From Termitomyces sp. T153 (lineage: Eukaryota; Basidiomycota; Agaricomycetes; Agaricales; Lyophyllaceae), in the NCBI GenBank assembly GCA_018296165.2, contig JACKQL020000104.1:1-64000 (forward strand): a stretch of 64,000 nucleotides of DNA, in the 5' to 3' direction. This document shows positions 10,060-21,479 of this stretch, piece by piece. Numbering within the stretch: the stretch's first letter is position 1; each line of letters begins with the position of its first letter. The position numbers and the translations under genes were made by a program. Under the pieces are notes generated by a model. That model was not told where the DNA came from and made no database searches. It saw nothing but the letters and a program-made list of their open reading frames with translations.

Positions 10060-13000
10060 AGACATCAGTGTGGAATTGGAGTAGACTGCCTGAGTCTTCA
10101 AGAAAGCCCCAGAACTATCAGTATTACTCTAATCCAGTACTACAGTGGGACATGCAAAAGCTTGCTTGTGGTGATCCTAAGGATCCAAAGGGGAAAGGAA
10201 AGTCTAAGTCTAAAGACAAAGATAAGTGACACTGCAACAACTGCAACAAGGACAGACACACCAAGGAGAAATCCTTTGAAGAAGGCAATGACATGGCTGG
10301 CAAAGTGCCCACTGGTGGCTTAAAAAGCACAAAGGGAAGGGCAAAGATAAGGCAGATAAAAGCAAGTCAGCAAATGCTGCTGAAACTGAATGGAAGGAAG
10401 AAAAGTATGCCTTCCTCACCTCCCCTGCTATCAATGCCCCAACAATAACACCAACAAGAATGTCACACTTACTGTCACATCCAGACATAGCCTTGAAGCC
10501 CACACTGCATCTCCATCTGCCAGCATCATCATTGACTGTGGCACCAGCAGCCATTTTTTGCCATCTTACTAAAGATTCATAAATTATCAGGAAATTCACC
10601 CTGAACCAGTTGATGTAGCCAATGGAGACACCTTTAGTACTCTTGGCAGAGGAGATATGTGAATCTGCCTACCCATGAAAGAAGGAGAAAAGTTAGTTCC
10701 CATTCTCCTTAAGAGAGTTTATTATACACCTACTATGGCTTTCACACTGGTGTCCATATTGTGTCCTGATTGCACCAGTTGCTCTCTCCTCATCTAGGAT
10801 GGAATGTTCATCATTAGGAGTCCAAAGCTGCAATGTCAGGTCATTGGTCATCTCCCTGCAATCCAGGGATTATATTGTGCTGATGGATCAACTGTCATCT
10901 CCCAAAGTCACATCACAAGTGTTGTATCAAAATCTATCTCAATCAGTGAGCTCCACCATCAAATGGGGCATATTAATCACAGCAACTTATATCCACCTCA
11001 GAATGATCACAGGCATCAAGCTTGACATGTTGTCAAAACCCAAAATTTGTGAGTCATGCATCAAAGGCAAAGTGCAACATTAATCTTTTCCAAAGAAGAG
11101 TGAAACAGTGTACACACACTATAGGGCAAAGATTGTTGGGGACCTGTGGGGTCCAGCTCAGGTACACTCCATTGGAGGAAGTCTGGATTTATATACAAAT
11201 GTCAATTTATACACTTGCAAGGAATCAATCATATTCCTACCTCAAAAGTCAGACACCTTCAAAGAATACTGCAATTATGAGGCATGGGTCAAAGTCCACA
11301 GAAATGCAGCTATGAAAGTATATGGCAGTGATTGTAGTGGTGAGTTTATGAGTGTGCAAATAAAGACTCACCAAGACATTGCTGGGACAACATGTGATTC
11401 ACAGTCCATGACTCTCCACAATCAAACAGTGTTGCTGGACATGCTAACCACACCATTGTTGAGGGTGTTGCACAATGATGATAGCTGCAGGCCTCCCTAA
11501 ATTCCTCTAGGCAGAGGCTAAACACCACATGGTGTGGCTGCATAACTGCACACCAACAAGCTTGCTTCCTGGTAATACTATGCTATATCAAATAGCCACA
11601 GAACAAAAGCCTGATCTATCTAGAGTCTGTGAGTGGGAAAAAGCATTTACATCAAGTTGCAGAGGGCCAGAAAACTCAAATCTAAAGTTGAGGAAGCAAA
11701 AGTAGTTGGAATTGACAATCAGTAAAAAGGGTACAGGATCTACTGGCCTGGTAAGAACATAGTCACCATTGAAAGAGATGTTTACTCCATCAAAGAGGCT
11801 GCCCTAATCCCAGACAGTGTCCAGATTGGGGGGGAGTGGAGTTCATCCAATCTGGTCAGCACCCAAACACTTCCACCAAAGCCTGCATCAGCTGGAATGA
11901 CCAAAGCTGAACCTGTTAACAATACACCCAACATGCCTGCACAAATCAAACCAAGTAAAAGCACAACAGGAACTAACAAAAAAACCATTGAAAACACCTC
12001 AACTGACCAAATCAACCACCTACCAATGCTCCACATCTCTGAACATGCTGAAACTCCCTTGTAGGACTTACTCAGTACAACTCTGAGCAGTACAGTTGAG
12101 GACAGCAAAAACAAAGTCAAACATAGCCAAAACTGCATTTATTGTGGATACTGCAGGTATCTTAGAAACCGGTGGTATTGAATTCAAGGGAATGGGTGCT
12201 GGTTGGGTCAAAGAAGCTGTAGAACAGGTGCTAGCTATTTGTGAAAATGTACCAACAATAAAGGAAGCATTAAATGGTGATGAAAAGGCTGATTAGTCAT
12301 CTGCCATTGAAGCTGAACTCAGTCAGATTGAGAAGCTAATCAAGGCACCAGCAGATGCAAACACAATACCTTGCAGGTATGTTTGCACAGTAAGCATGGT
12401 GCTAATGGCCAGATCATCTGATACAAGGCCAGACTAGTTGCAAAAGGATTCAAACAACAATTCAGAGTTGACTACTTTGAAACATTTGTGCCCATTGTAC
12501 ATGCCACCACACTTTGTGTCCTTCTATCTATTGCAGCATCCTGCAGTGCAGCCATTGAACACACTGACATCAAAAATGTGTATCTAAACACATCACTCAG
12601 AGAAAACAAAGTTATATTTATGCAATTCCCACCTTACTACTGACAATTTTGCAGTTTACCTCCCAAATTCATCAATCTTCCAGATTCAAAGTTAGCATGC
12701 CATCTGAAGCACCTGCTTTATGGAACAAAGCAAGGCTCACACCACTAGTATGAAGAAGTCTTTGACATGTTCACTAATCTCAGTTATTCAGTCTGCCAAG
12801 CTGATGTTGCCATCTTCTACAAAACCAATGGCAAAAACTATACAATTGTTGCTGTCACAACTGATGACTTCACTATAATTGGTGACTCTACCAATTCAAC
12901 ATCACTGATCAAGAATCAACTCAGCATCAACTGGATCCTTGGAGTCAGCCTCACTTGAGACCACAATGCTCACACCATATTGCTCGGCCAGCAAGCTTAC

Positions 13001-13116
13001 ATTGAGCAAATCATTAAACACTTTGGTCTCAAAGACTCACACACCACTGTCATGCCCATAGAGCCTGGAGCTGGTTTCACACCTGACTCACCTTTGGTCC
13101 CTCCCATAGTTCTATC
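10060..13116 (+). pseudogene. copia K pol: protease, integrase, reverse transcriptase
   Basis: In order: a zinc-knuckle-like HCNNCNKDRHTKEKSFEE (about 10228, last Cys replaced); an aspartic protease motif IIIDCGTSSHFLPS (about 10530); an integrase zinc-binding segment ELHHQMGHINHS and CESCIKGKVQH (10940-11080); integrase core phrases DLWGPAQVHSIGGS and YGSDCSGEFMS (11130-11350); reverse transcriptase with [38 protein letters not shown] and VTTDDFTIIGD (12480-12890), the last being the copia equivalent of YVDD with both Asp kept. Many stops and frame changes; no active polyprotein. Confidence 0.8.
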
Positions 13117-13392
13117 TGTGAGGGGATGAGCACAACTGCAGATAAATCTGGCTAGAGCAAGCAAGCACAAGCAATGAGTGAGCAATAAAGGAGCAGGAAG
13201 CAGCTAAGAGGCAGACAAGGGGTGAGCACAGTGAGCTTAGCTAAGGTAACGATGCTGGGGCTCTCACAATCAATTTACTGGATAGGCCTGGGGAATGCTG
13301 CTATTGATTGGTCAAAGGATATTCTATTCTTGTGACCAGCTTATATACTACATCTGTGGCTATGCTATGACTGCTAGCACAATGTTGCCTGA

Positions 13393-13794
13393 GTGTCACT
13401 TCTGCAGTATGTGGACTTGCTTCTTAGCTATCCACTTTTCAATAACCACAAGGGCTTCTCCAATCTGCTAATCAGAGCCCCAGATAGAAACAAACCGATG
13501 GTCTCCTTCTGCCAAGCTAACTGTAAAAGCTGCCAAATGGGTGCTGGAGATGTCGAGGGCTTGTTTAAGGCCCTGCCCCTAGTGACTAACCACATGCACA
13601 ACAAGAGAGTTGGGGAGTTGGAGCATGCACTCAAAATGTGGGGTGCAGCCATCAGTAGGAGGAAGGTCCTGAGCAAAAGGGATGGCAAGGGAAACATTAG
13701 AGGTAGGGCATGCTACATGTCAAGGAATGTGAGAGGTGGGCATGGTAGGAGTTTTGATAGTAGACAGGGGCTTTGGCTGCTCCAGAGGAGCTGA
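13393..13794 (+). pseudogene. unrecognised gag-like frame inside element L
   Basis: A 133-residue frame with FCQANCKSCQMGAGDVEGLF, VGELEHALKMWGAAISRRK and a basic, glycine-rich end (KGNIRGRA, GGHGRSF). Lys/Arg/Gly-rich tails of this kind occur in gag nucleocapsids, and the position just after the left LTR is where gag would start. No specific family is recognised; it may be only the surviving start of a larger gag. Confidence 0.4.
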
Positions 13795-14084
13795 TCACAT
13801 TGCCATGCCTGCCTTGCCCTGACAACCACCCATACTAGGCTGTGAGGCTGTTCAGGCAGTAGCAACAGTGGCAATGGTGGGCAAGGGTGTATGACTGGAC
13901 TCAAGTGCTGCTAGTCTGCTCTCAAGTTCTGCTACAAGAGTTAGCAGTCTCTTGATAGTGTCAGTGGGATTGGACAAAGCAGCAGAGGACAACATAGTGT
14001 CTTGAGGTTAGAGTGAGGCTAAAGGTAGGTGGTAGGTTGGATGTTGTGGGCAAGAAGTGCAGATGACATAGGGACCAATCAAGA

Positions 14085-14561
14085 TGTGAGGGGACAAGCA
14101 TGACCATGGATAAACCTGGCTAGAGCAAGCAAGCACAAGCAACAAGTGAGTGTCAAAGGAGTAGAAAGCAGCTAAGAGGCAGACAAGGGGCAAGCACAGT
14201 GAGTTAAGCTAAAGTAATGATGCTGGGGCTCTCACAATTGATTCACTAGATAGACCTGGGAAATGCTGCTATTGATTGGTCAAAGGATATTCTATCCTTG
14301 TGACTGGCTTATATACTACATCTGTAGCTATGCTATGACTAATGCTATGTGTGGTAAGTGGCCTGGGTATGCTAAGCAGTAATGACTATCAATATGTCAA
14401 AAGGAGAAATAGAGTCTGATGACTATGAAGGGCTGACTAATACTGTCTGGAGGGTGCAGGGGCTCAGCAGCCAGTCAGTTGGATATGCTAGAGATGATGC
14501 TATACCTATGACTAAGGCCAGATAGAGTCAGAGTTACTCATAAAGGGGTCATCCCCTTACA
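14085..14561 (+). repeat. 3' LTR of element L
   Basis: Begins TGTGAGGGGACAAGCATG and ends TCATCCCCTTACA. It is matched at 13117-13376 over phrases such as ctggctagagcaagcaagca and gattggtcaaaggatattct. Confidence 0.8.
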
Positions 14562-15242
14562 CTATTGCCCACAGAGAAAACACACTATCATGAAATGATA
14601 GGCTTGCTTATGTATGCTGCTGTCATGACATGTCCAGATATCACTTACACTGTCTCCATTCTCTCCTGGTATCTTGATGCTCCCTGATCTACTCACATGA
14701 TAGCCATCACTTGTGTTTTTTGCTACCTGCATGGAACATTCAGTATGAAACTCACTCTCAGCAGTCCAGATCTTGAAATCTCCAGCTATTCTGATGCCAA
14801 CTGGGCTTCACATCTCCATAGACACTCTATTTCTAGCTTTGCATTTGTTGTTGGTTACAGTGCTATATCCTGAAGCTCAAAGAAACAGCTGAACATCACA
14901 CTCTCCAGTACAGAATCCAAATACATCACTTTAATGCATGCTGCAAAGGACATCATTTGGATTCACAAATTACTCAAAGATCTTTCATTTTTCAACTCTT
15001 TTTCTTTACCTACTAATTTGTACTGTGATAATCAAGCTGCCATTTGACTTTTGAAGGACACAACATTCCATGCACATAACAAACATATTGACATTCATTT
15101 TCACTTTATCCATCAGACTGTTTCCTCTGGCCACATTCACATCTGCTACCTTCCCACTGCCAATATGATTGTGGACATATTTACAAAGTCACTGGCTCAA
15201 GTTAAGTTTGAGAAGTTCTGCAAACTGTTTGGCATCACCTAA
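14562..15242 (+). pseudogene. copia K RNase H domain
   Basis: Just after element L the translation gives GLLMYAAVMTCPDITYTVS, the reverse transcriptase to RNase H linker of copia elements (G-LMYLA--TRPDI-Y-VS). It is followed by SYSDANWASH (first catalytic Asp), SSTESKYITLMHAAKDIIWI (catalytic Glu region) and LYCDNQAA (catalytic Asp). The last frame, 15051-15242, reads LKDTTFHAHNKHIDIHFHFI and ends with a stop 23 bp before the 3' LTR. The intervening gagaggaag is the probable polypurine tract. Catalytic residues survive but stops interrupt the frame. Confidence 0.85.
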
Positions 15243-15265
15243 TCCATGTTCACATTGAGAGGAAG

Positions 15266-15543
15266 TGTTGAGGACAATGGTCAACTACTTCCTAATTTGG
15301 TTATCATATGTTTTCCATTGTTTGGTCCATGTCACACGTCAGTATTTCCTAACCACTGAAGTGTAAGTCAATCTTTTATATCACACTTAGTATGTTACTC
15401 ATTACCTGTAGTCTCTCTCTTCACTACAGATAGAAATACCAATATATTACAGTGTTTCCTAACTGCTGAGGCTCTATTCACTACAGGTTCCCTCTATTCA
15501 CTACAGTCATCCAAGACCCCCTGAAACTGGTCCTACCCCAACA
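15266..15543 (+). repeat. 3' LTR of copia K
   Basis: Begins TGTTGAGGACAATGG and ends CCTACCCCAACA, followed by the CATGG duplication at 15544-15548. Most differences from the 5' LTR are transitions plus a few short indels. Confidence 0.92.
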
Positions 15544-15548
15544 CATGG

Positions 15549-17234
15549 TGGAAAAAATCTTGTATGAACCTTTGGTGGAAGTTGGCAAACCCAAGAATTG
15601 CCTGTACTTCCTTTTTTTCTCCTTGGCTCAGGCCACTCTGCTACACCTGCCACTTTAATGGGGTCCATCTTGGCCATTCCATGTGACATTATAAAACCTA
15701 GGTACTCCACCTTAGTCTGCTCAAATTCACACCTCCCAGGCTTCAGATAGAGCTGGTGGTGGTGGTGGAGGTGTTCCAAGATAATGCATGTGACCTGGCA
15801 ATGCTCCTCCAAAGGTTTTGGTGTAGATGAGGATATTGTCAAGGTACATGCAAGCAACACCTTCTGCAATCTGATCACAGAAGATGTCATTCATCATAGT
15901 CTGGAAGGTGGCCAGGCTGTTAGTGAGACCAAAGAACATCAACAGAGGTTCAAAAAGTCTGCAATTGGTTTGGAATGCTGCCTTCCACTCATCTCCTTCT
16001 TTGATGTACACATTGTTATAGCCTAACAGACATCCAACTTGGTGAAGTAGCATGCACCTTGAAGGTTGTTGACAAGTTTGGAGATAAGTGACAAGGAATA
16101 GCAATTCTTCACTGTCATTGTCTTCAAGATTTGATAGTCCTGAACCAGATGAAGAGACTCATCCTTCTTAATGAAAAAGACTGGAGAGGCCATTGAAGAC
16201 CTGGAGGGTTGTATCCTTCCAGAGCTAAGATTCTTCTGCAGAAATGTATCCAGCTCATCCTGCTCACAGGGTATAAGTGGGTAGACCTTGCAGCTGGAGG
16301 GTGCTCTATCTGTTATCAGCTCAATTGCATAATCCCATTGCTTGTGCTCTGGAAGTGAATCAAATGATGCCTTGGAGAATATGTCCTCAAAGTCATGGAG
16401 GTGATCAGGAACTGAGCTATGAAAGGGCTTGGGCTGGGAATTGGCTGCAAGCACCTCAGCTGGATATTGAGAAGTGGTCTGACTGGCCTGGATCTCTGCC
16501 ACTGTAGGAGGGGGGCAAAGAGTTGTAGCACATATCTTGTCACCTACCTCAATGGTTTTGTCTGGAGACTCAGGGTCTAGAGTGCTTGCAGATTTTTCTT
16601 TCTTCTTTGCATTCATCTTCCTCCTGAGGTTCACACCCAAAACCTCAGACATCCTTGTAGAGGGCTCTCCATGAGGGAATGCCACAGGGATGGGATCCAG
16701 TAGGTCAAGGTCAGCATATGGAAGATGCCCAGCATGATAGGCATACTCAGCAGCACACTGATAAACCTTTGCTCTGTGCTCCTTGCAGGCTTTTCTGGCA
16801 CAAGTCATGCAACAACAAGGGCAGCAACTCATCTTCACCTTGCTCTTTGTCCAGTTGATCTCAGAGTTATGTTCATGTAACCAGTGAAACCCCAAGATCA
16901 TGTCTTGTTTCCCCAAACTAGTGATGGCAAAAGTAGCTTGCTCCAAGTGGTCTTGGTAACAAAGGACCAGTTCTACCTCAGAACAAATACAGCCAGCTTG
17001 ATCAAATATGCCATCAATGTAATACACAAGAATAGGACAAGAGAGGAAGCAAGTGGTGAGACAGTGTTGCACATGATCTGTGTCAAGGAAGAGGCCCATT
17101 GTCCCACTATTAAGCAGGGCAACCACACTTTGGGTCTGCTGGGTGTCTCTCTTCTCAATTCTACTTGTAGCTTCAGGGAGTTGGCAGAAGGGGTGAAGGC
17201 CACAATGTAATAACAGGGGAGACAGTGTTCCCAT
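15549..17234 (-). pseudogene. element B pol, 5' part: protease and reverse transcriptase
   Basis: A 403-residue open frame (16023-17234) is the longest intact pol piece in the window. Its N-terminal part has a retropepsin-like motif VVALLNSGTMGLFLD, where the catalytic Asp is Asn, and DMILGFHWLHEHNSEINW, the usual second protease block. The second half starts reverse transcriptase: VYPLIPCEQDELDTFL, SPVFFIKKDESLHLVQDY and KNCYSLSLISKLVNNLQGA, then YFTKLDV. The overlapping frame at 15727-16104 continues with YNNVYIKEGDEWKAAF, LMFFGLTNSLATFQ and CMYLDNILIYTK. YLDN replaces the catalytic YLDD. The copia insertion follows. Confidence 0.85.
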
Positions 17235-17239
17235 GCAAG

Positions 17240-18735
17240 AATCCAGAGGTGTGGGTTAGGGGGTGTATTTTCAGTGGAGACTTTAGCTGGGGAGGGGGTT
17301 TGTATGTTTGAGGAGGGGCTTATAATTTCAGGCTCAGTATCAAGGGCAGCAAAAGATATATTTAATTCTACAGATAGGAGAGTGAAATGAATAGCACTAT
17401 GCAACAGGGGCATACAGGTCATCTGTTGCCTACTTAAAAATCCTTTTCCAACTCTACAGGTGCAACCTCCAATACTTTGGCCACCTCAGTGGAGGGGACT
17501 GCCATAGGCATGTCAGGATAGGGGGCTCCTGTTGCATCCTGGGTGGCCAGGAGTTAGACAAGCAGCTCTTGCTCTGATGCAGACAGGTAGCAGACTTCCA
17601 GCCCTTGAGGATAGTAACAGGCAAAGTGGCCAGCCCTTCTGCAGCATCAATGCAGCAGAGGAGTGAAGGATTGCTGTTGGGAGGCATTAATATCCATTGG
17701 GACTCCCTGGGATAGGAAGGGCATGGGGGCTGGTAGCAAAGCATGGAAGGGGGCAACATGAGATGGACCTGAAAGGGTTGCACCTGCTCAAGGGGCTGCT
17801 GGAGCATGCATGGAAGGGGAGACTTGGGGAACAACTCCTCCATGAGCAAAGGAAGCATGTGGGGTGGCCATGGGGCATGGGGTGCTGGATCTATTGCATC
17901 TCATGCTGTAGCTCCATCAACTGCCACTGTTTGTGTGCCACCTTGTACCAGGTGTCAGCATGCTCATCATCTGAGCACCCCTCAGCCATACTATCAATAC
18001 AATCCATGAGAGAGAAGTGACATCCATTGTGGGAGGTTAGGCAAAGCTGCAGACCATCTGGATATCCAGACTGCTCAACTAAAGCACAGAATGAGTCAAT
18101 GTACTCATCTAGTGACTTCTTCCCTTGACCATACTAGTTAAGGGAGAGAGCTGCAGTCTTGGCAGGGTTGAAGGGAAAGAACTCAGCTCAGAAGTCCTGG
18201 TCAAACTCCATCCAGCCAGGAAAACTCTCAACTCCTCCAGGGGATTGAAAAATGCACAACATGTAGGTTGAAGCTCAGCCTTCCTTCATGTAGGAGATAC
18301 CTAGGCTATCTTCAGGGCATCAGAGGCAAAATCTTCACCATTCAACTGGATATATGTGATGCAGAATTGGAAGAAACATTTCCCCACCTTATGGTCCCCA
18401 TTGAATATGTCAGGGAGTGCAGGGCAAGGAAGTTTGGAGTGGAATGCTGAAAACTCCAAGCTATGTGTATAAAAAAGACCTTCTTGCAGCTGCTGGGGGT
18501 TCAGGGGGAGGAGTATGTGCAAGTGTGCAAGTGTGAGACATTCCAGGAGGGCCTGGAGAGAGAGGGAGACTGTTTCAGTGGTTTAACAGAGTTCAGTGAG
18601 TTCAGCAGTGTGGGAGGTAAGGGAAGCTTGTGTAAGTTGAACCTGCATCTCTAGGGACAACAAACAACTCCAGGCACTGTCCTTGGGGCTTGAAGCATCA
18701 GGGGGAGGTAATGGAGGGTTGGTTGAGTCATAGGA
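17240..18735 (-). pseudogene. gag of element B
   Basis: Minus-strand frames parallel gag A: a start with STNPPLPPPDASSPKDSAW and LLSLEMQVQLTQASLTSHTAEL (about 18600-18735), the core KLPCPALPDIFNGDHKVGKC with QFCITYIQLNGEDF (18301-18522), and a Pro/Gln-rich C-terminal part (17454-17858). A degraded zinc knuckle (C-C-R-R-A-G-H-F-A) is readable near 17630. Frames are broken by stops and indels. Confidence 0.75.
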
Positions 18736-18849
18736 GGAACACAAGAGGTAGCAAGACATTGATGGGGGAGAGACCTTTTGAAGAACCAAACAGAAAACTC
18801 AGGCAATCAAAAAGTGGGCTCCCAGATCAAGTCTAGAGACTTGTTCTAC

Positions 18850-19294
18850 TGTAAGGGCAACCTCTGGAGGCTGTGCCTCAATCACACAACTGGCAGAGGG
18901 AAATCCAAAGTTTATTAACAGTAGTGGCACAGCAGAAACTAACTCCATACCTGGCAGAGGAAAATCCAAAGAGAACAAGTCTGAGGATTCCAATTGCCAG
19001 GACTGCAAATTTACAGAAATGAGCAATGGAAAATACCATGGCAAATATGACATTGAATTTTGTGCATGCACAGAGCCCAATGTCATCATCAAAGTCATCT
19101 GACCTGAAACTGGAAATCTATGGTAAATGGCTTTGATCTTGAGCCACAGATCACATGATGCTACCAGAGTGGTGCTGTTGGATGGCCTGGCATTGAGAGT
19201 ACTTGTGAACAAAGGATGGAAGTCTGCAAGTGAGAGGCTGGCTGGGAATAGAGGAAACAAGATGATACTCCAGACATGTGAAGGTCCCCTGACA
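18850..19294 (-). repeat. 5' LTR of element B
   Basis: Begins tgtaagggcaacc, directly after gag-side sequence shared with element A, and ends gtcccctgaca. In element orientation this reads TGTCAGGGGAC ... GGTTGCCCTTACA. At 445 bp it lacks about 140 bp present near the end of the B 3' LTR and LTR A. No convincing target duplication of the flanking gtgat was found at the left end. Confidence 0.75.
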
Positions 19295-19299
19295 GTGAT

Positions 19300-20645
19300 G
19301 GGATCTGGTGATGGACAAAAATATCAAGAACAGAGTGGCCTTTTAACAGAAAGGGTCCTATGATGGCACACATTGGCTAATGGAACTGCCTCTTGCAACA
19401 GATGTCATATGGCAGTGGAAATTGGATGATGGACATCCACTGATACTATTGACAACAACACAATGTGAGACTCCCACAACTCAACATGGCAGTCAAAGAT
19501 GTCTACTCAGAGTGTTTTCAATGACACATAACATTGCAATGAACCATTATGGATGTAACATTGTTAACCTCTACTACAATGCAAAGGACTCTGCTAGACA
19601 TATAGCATACATTACAAAACATGTTCTGCTACAATGTATGACACATACACTTGTAGTGCCCTACCCTGTGAACCAAATGTATAATCCAAGGACCATGTCC
19701 TCAAACCTCCAGTGGGAGTAGGTCCTGTTGATATGAATGAAATGTCATAGGTACCACTTCAGTGTGCCTGCAGCAAGGAAGTTCATAAGAATCAAGGCTT
19801 TCTCATTGACAAGCAAATTGCAGCACAGTACATCAACAGCACTAAAAACTGAATGTATTGTAGTAACTGTATGTTGAATGACAAATGAGACATACTTAAT
19901 AACTGGATGGACTAAGTTAGAGTATGTATGAGCTGCCAACTACTAATATGTATGTATGGTCATGTGGATATCATGACACCTGCCCCATTCTCATAAGATA
20001 GGTGGGTTGGAGAAAAAAAGGTCCAAATCTGGGTGCACTGATCTTGTTTGCCATGTCAACTCTTCTCACATGTCTGTTAATGATGTCCACTGCCACCTAG
20101 CTGCCATGCAGAGAACACAAATCACTAGTGGTTTCACAAGTCATGTATGAATGGACTATAAGAAATAAGGGTACAAGCCAAGCTAAGTCCCAGGGAACCT
20201 AATTTAGTAAGAGTGTAATGAGAGGTGGTGGACTTAAATATGAAGGTGGTTGTTAGATACTAGCTGTAGTTGCTAGATGTTAACAAAGGGCTGTGAACAC
20301 TAGGGTTGCTAGCAAAAGGTTGGACAGGTGGAGGAGTTGCTAGAAGGTAGCAAAGGAGTTAGTCAAAGGCCAGCTGGTATTATATTCACAATGCTGCCAG
20401 TGTGCCAAAATAATGAAGCTCAATCAAGGAAATGAAACAGGGATAATGATACCAAAAGAGGTCAAATGCACAGTGAGGTCACTAGAGCATTACTAGCAAG
20501 CACTCATCATCCTAAGAGGGAATGGGTCAAGGGTCTAGGCCACATGTGACCATCACATCATGTGGAAACCAGGAAATCTGGAAGTTTCCAAAAACATAGA
20601 AAAAGACAGAAATCAGTGCTCAGCAAGAATATGGTCTCATCACTA
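19300..20645. other. unassigned region between elements
   Basis: No domain recognised on either strand. The longest frame, 19380-19721 plus, has a composition that does not suggest a family. The tract around 20210-20350 repeats the words gttgctag and gaggtggtg loosely. CpG is rare, so this is probably old repeat debris. Confidence 0.4.
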
Positions 20646-20822
20646 TTAATTTTTATAAAACTCTTGTATTGCTTCAAGCACATCAGGGATATCATACTCC
20701 TTCAGTCACTCATCCTCACTTTTGTCATATCCCCTCCACTGCACCAAAAACTCTGACACTCCTTCTCTTGTCTCTCTTTCCTTAACAGCTCTCTCAATTT
20801 CTACTTCATCCCCTATCTCCAT
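20646..20822 (-). pseudogene. isolated chromodomain remnant of a chromovirus integrase
   Basis: The minus-strand translation reads MEIGDEVEIERAVKERETRE, then VSEFLVQWRGYDKSEDE, a stop, LKEYDIPDVLEAIQEFYKN and a terminal stop. This has the chromodomain order: acidic start with VEIERAV, LVQWRGY, the ED-E-W position (W replaced by a stop) and a C-terminal helix. It differs from the B and C chromodomains, so it marks another, otherwise lost, Ty3/gypsy element. Confidence 0.6.
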
Positions 20823-20946
20823 TGGTATTGGTAGTGGGTCCTTGCCTCAATCCCAGGATTGTGTCTTCTCATGCTGGCACTAAACAGGATATGTGAGCAG
20901 ATGTAGCAAGTGTGGTAAACAAAGGTTTTTATGTGGAGGAAAGAGA

Positions 20947-21470
20947 CTACAAGGTAAAAATATAACTGAGAAAAGACACATAACATAGAGGACAACTAAT
21001 TTTGGTGAGATGCTCTTTGTTGATGACCAAATTGGCTAGATGAGTATGCATGTAAACTTTGCTATCCTCAACAAAGCAGGCATTCTGCAATTGGTCAAGA
21101 AGGTCAATCTCACACATAGTTCCTTTACTGCTATGAATTGACACAAGTTTCCTCCAGACAGCAGCAACAGTTGGTTTACTTTTTACCTCATGGAAAATAT
21201 ACCAATTCTCCAGGCTGTAAATAGTCTTGTGCACCTGCACTTCCTTTTTCAGCCATTCATCCAATCCATCCTCAAGCTCTTCAAGCTCCCTATCCAAGAG
21301 CAGGGCCAGTGATTTATTGCTTTGAAGGAAAAACACATTCAACAAGCTCAACCAGTTTACATGCAGCACCAACAAGTTGTCATCAAGGCTCCTTTGATAT
21401 TATGACATTTATGATGTGTTCCTGGTAAGTTGGCCAATTGATCAGCTGCACAGTACTGTCAACCTCACTG
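20947..21470 (-). pseudogene. copia-type gag fragment
   Basis: The 20947-21375 frame has SLALLLDRELEELEDGLDEW, TVAAVWRKLVSIHSSKGT, DLLDQLQNACFVEDSKVYMH and LTKISCPLCYVSFLSY. It aligns along its length with gag of copia K (8440-8830). The upstream piece VQLINWPTYQEHIINVI (about 21430-21460) continues the match. No LTRs are evident nearby. Confidence 0.75.
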
Positions 21471-21479
21471 AAAAAATGT

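Larger units (their letters stand above)
13117..14561 (+). mobile_element. small LTR element L, nested in copia K
   Basis: It begins TGTGAGGGGATGAGCAC and ends CCCCTTACA. Flanks are CTATC (13112-13116) and CTATT (14562-14566), a 4-of-5 target duplication. Copia RNase H resumes directly after the right end, confirming insertion. The right LTR is 14085-14561 (477 bp). The left LTR matches it only to about 13376, so its 3' part and most of the interior are deleted. A related solo LTR is at 62568-63057. Confidence 0.8.
7974..15543 (+). mobile_element. Ty1/copia element K, full length, nested in B
   Basis: It is bounded by LTRs of 283 and 278 bp that begin TGTTGAG and end CAACA, and flanked by an exact 5-bp duplication CATGG (7969-7973 and 15544-15548). 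Internal order is gag, protease, integrase, reverse transcriptase, RNase H, the copia order. It is disrupted by element L at 13117-14561 and by a purine-rich satellite-like stretch at about 9111-10050. Every coding region has stops. Because it lies within element B, it is younger than B. Confidence 0.92.
4561..19294 (-). mobile_element. Ty3/gypsy chromovirus B, split by copia element K
   Basis: A minus-strand element with, in its own order: 5' LTR (18850-19294), gag, protease, reverse transcriptase, RNase H, integrase, chromodomain, polypurine tract and 3' LTR (ending 4992). Removing the copia insertion 7974-15543 and one copy of its CATGG duplication rejoins the reverse transcriptase region; the related element H reads across the same point without interruption at about 58900. 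The left LTR boundary is uncertain by some tens of bases. There is no antisense gene between chromodomain and LTR in this family, unlike elements C and E. Confidence 0.8.
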
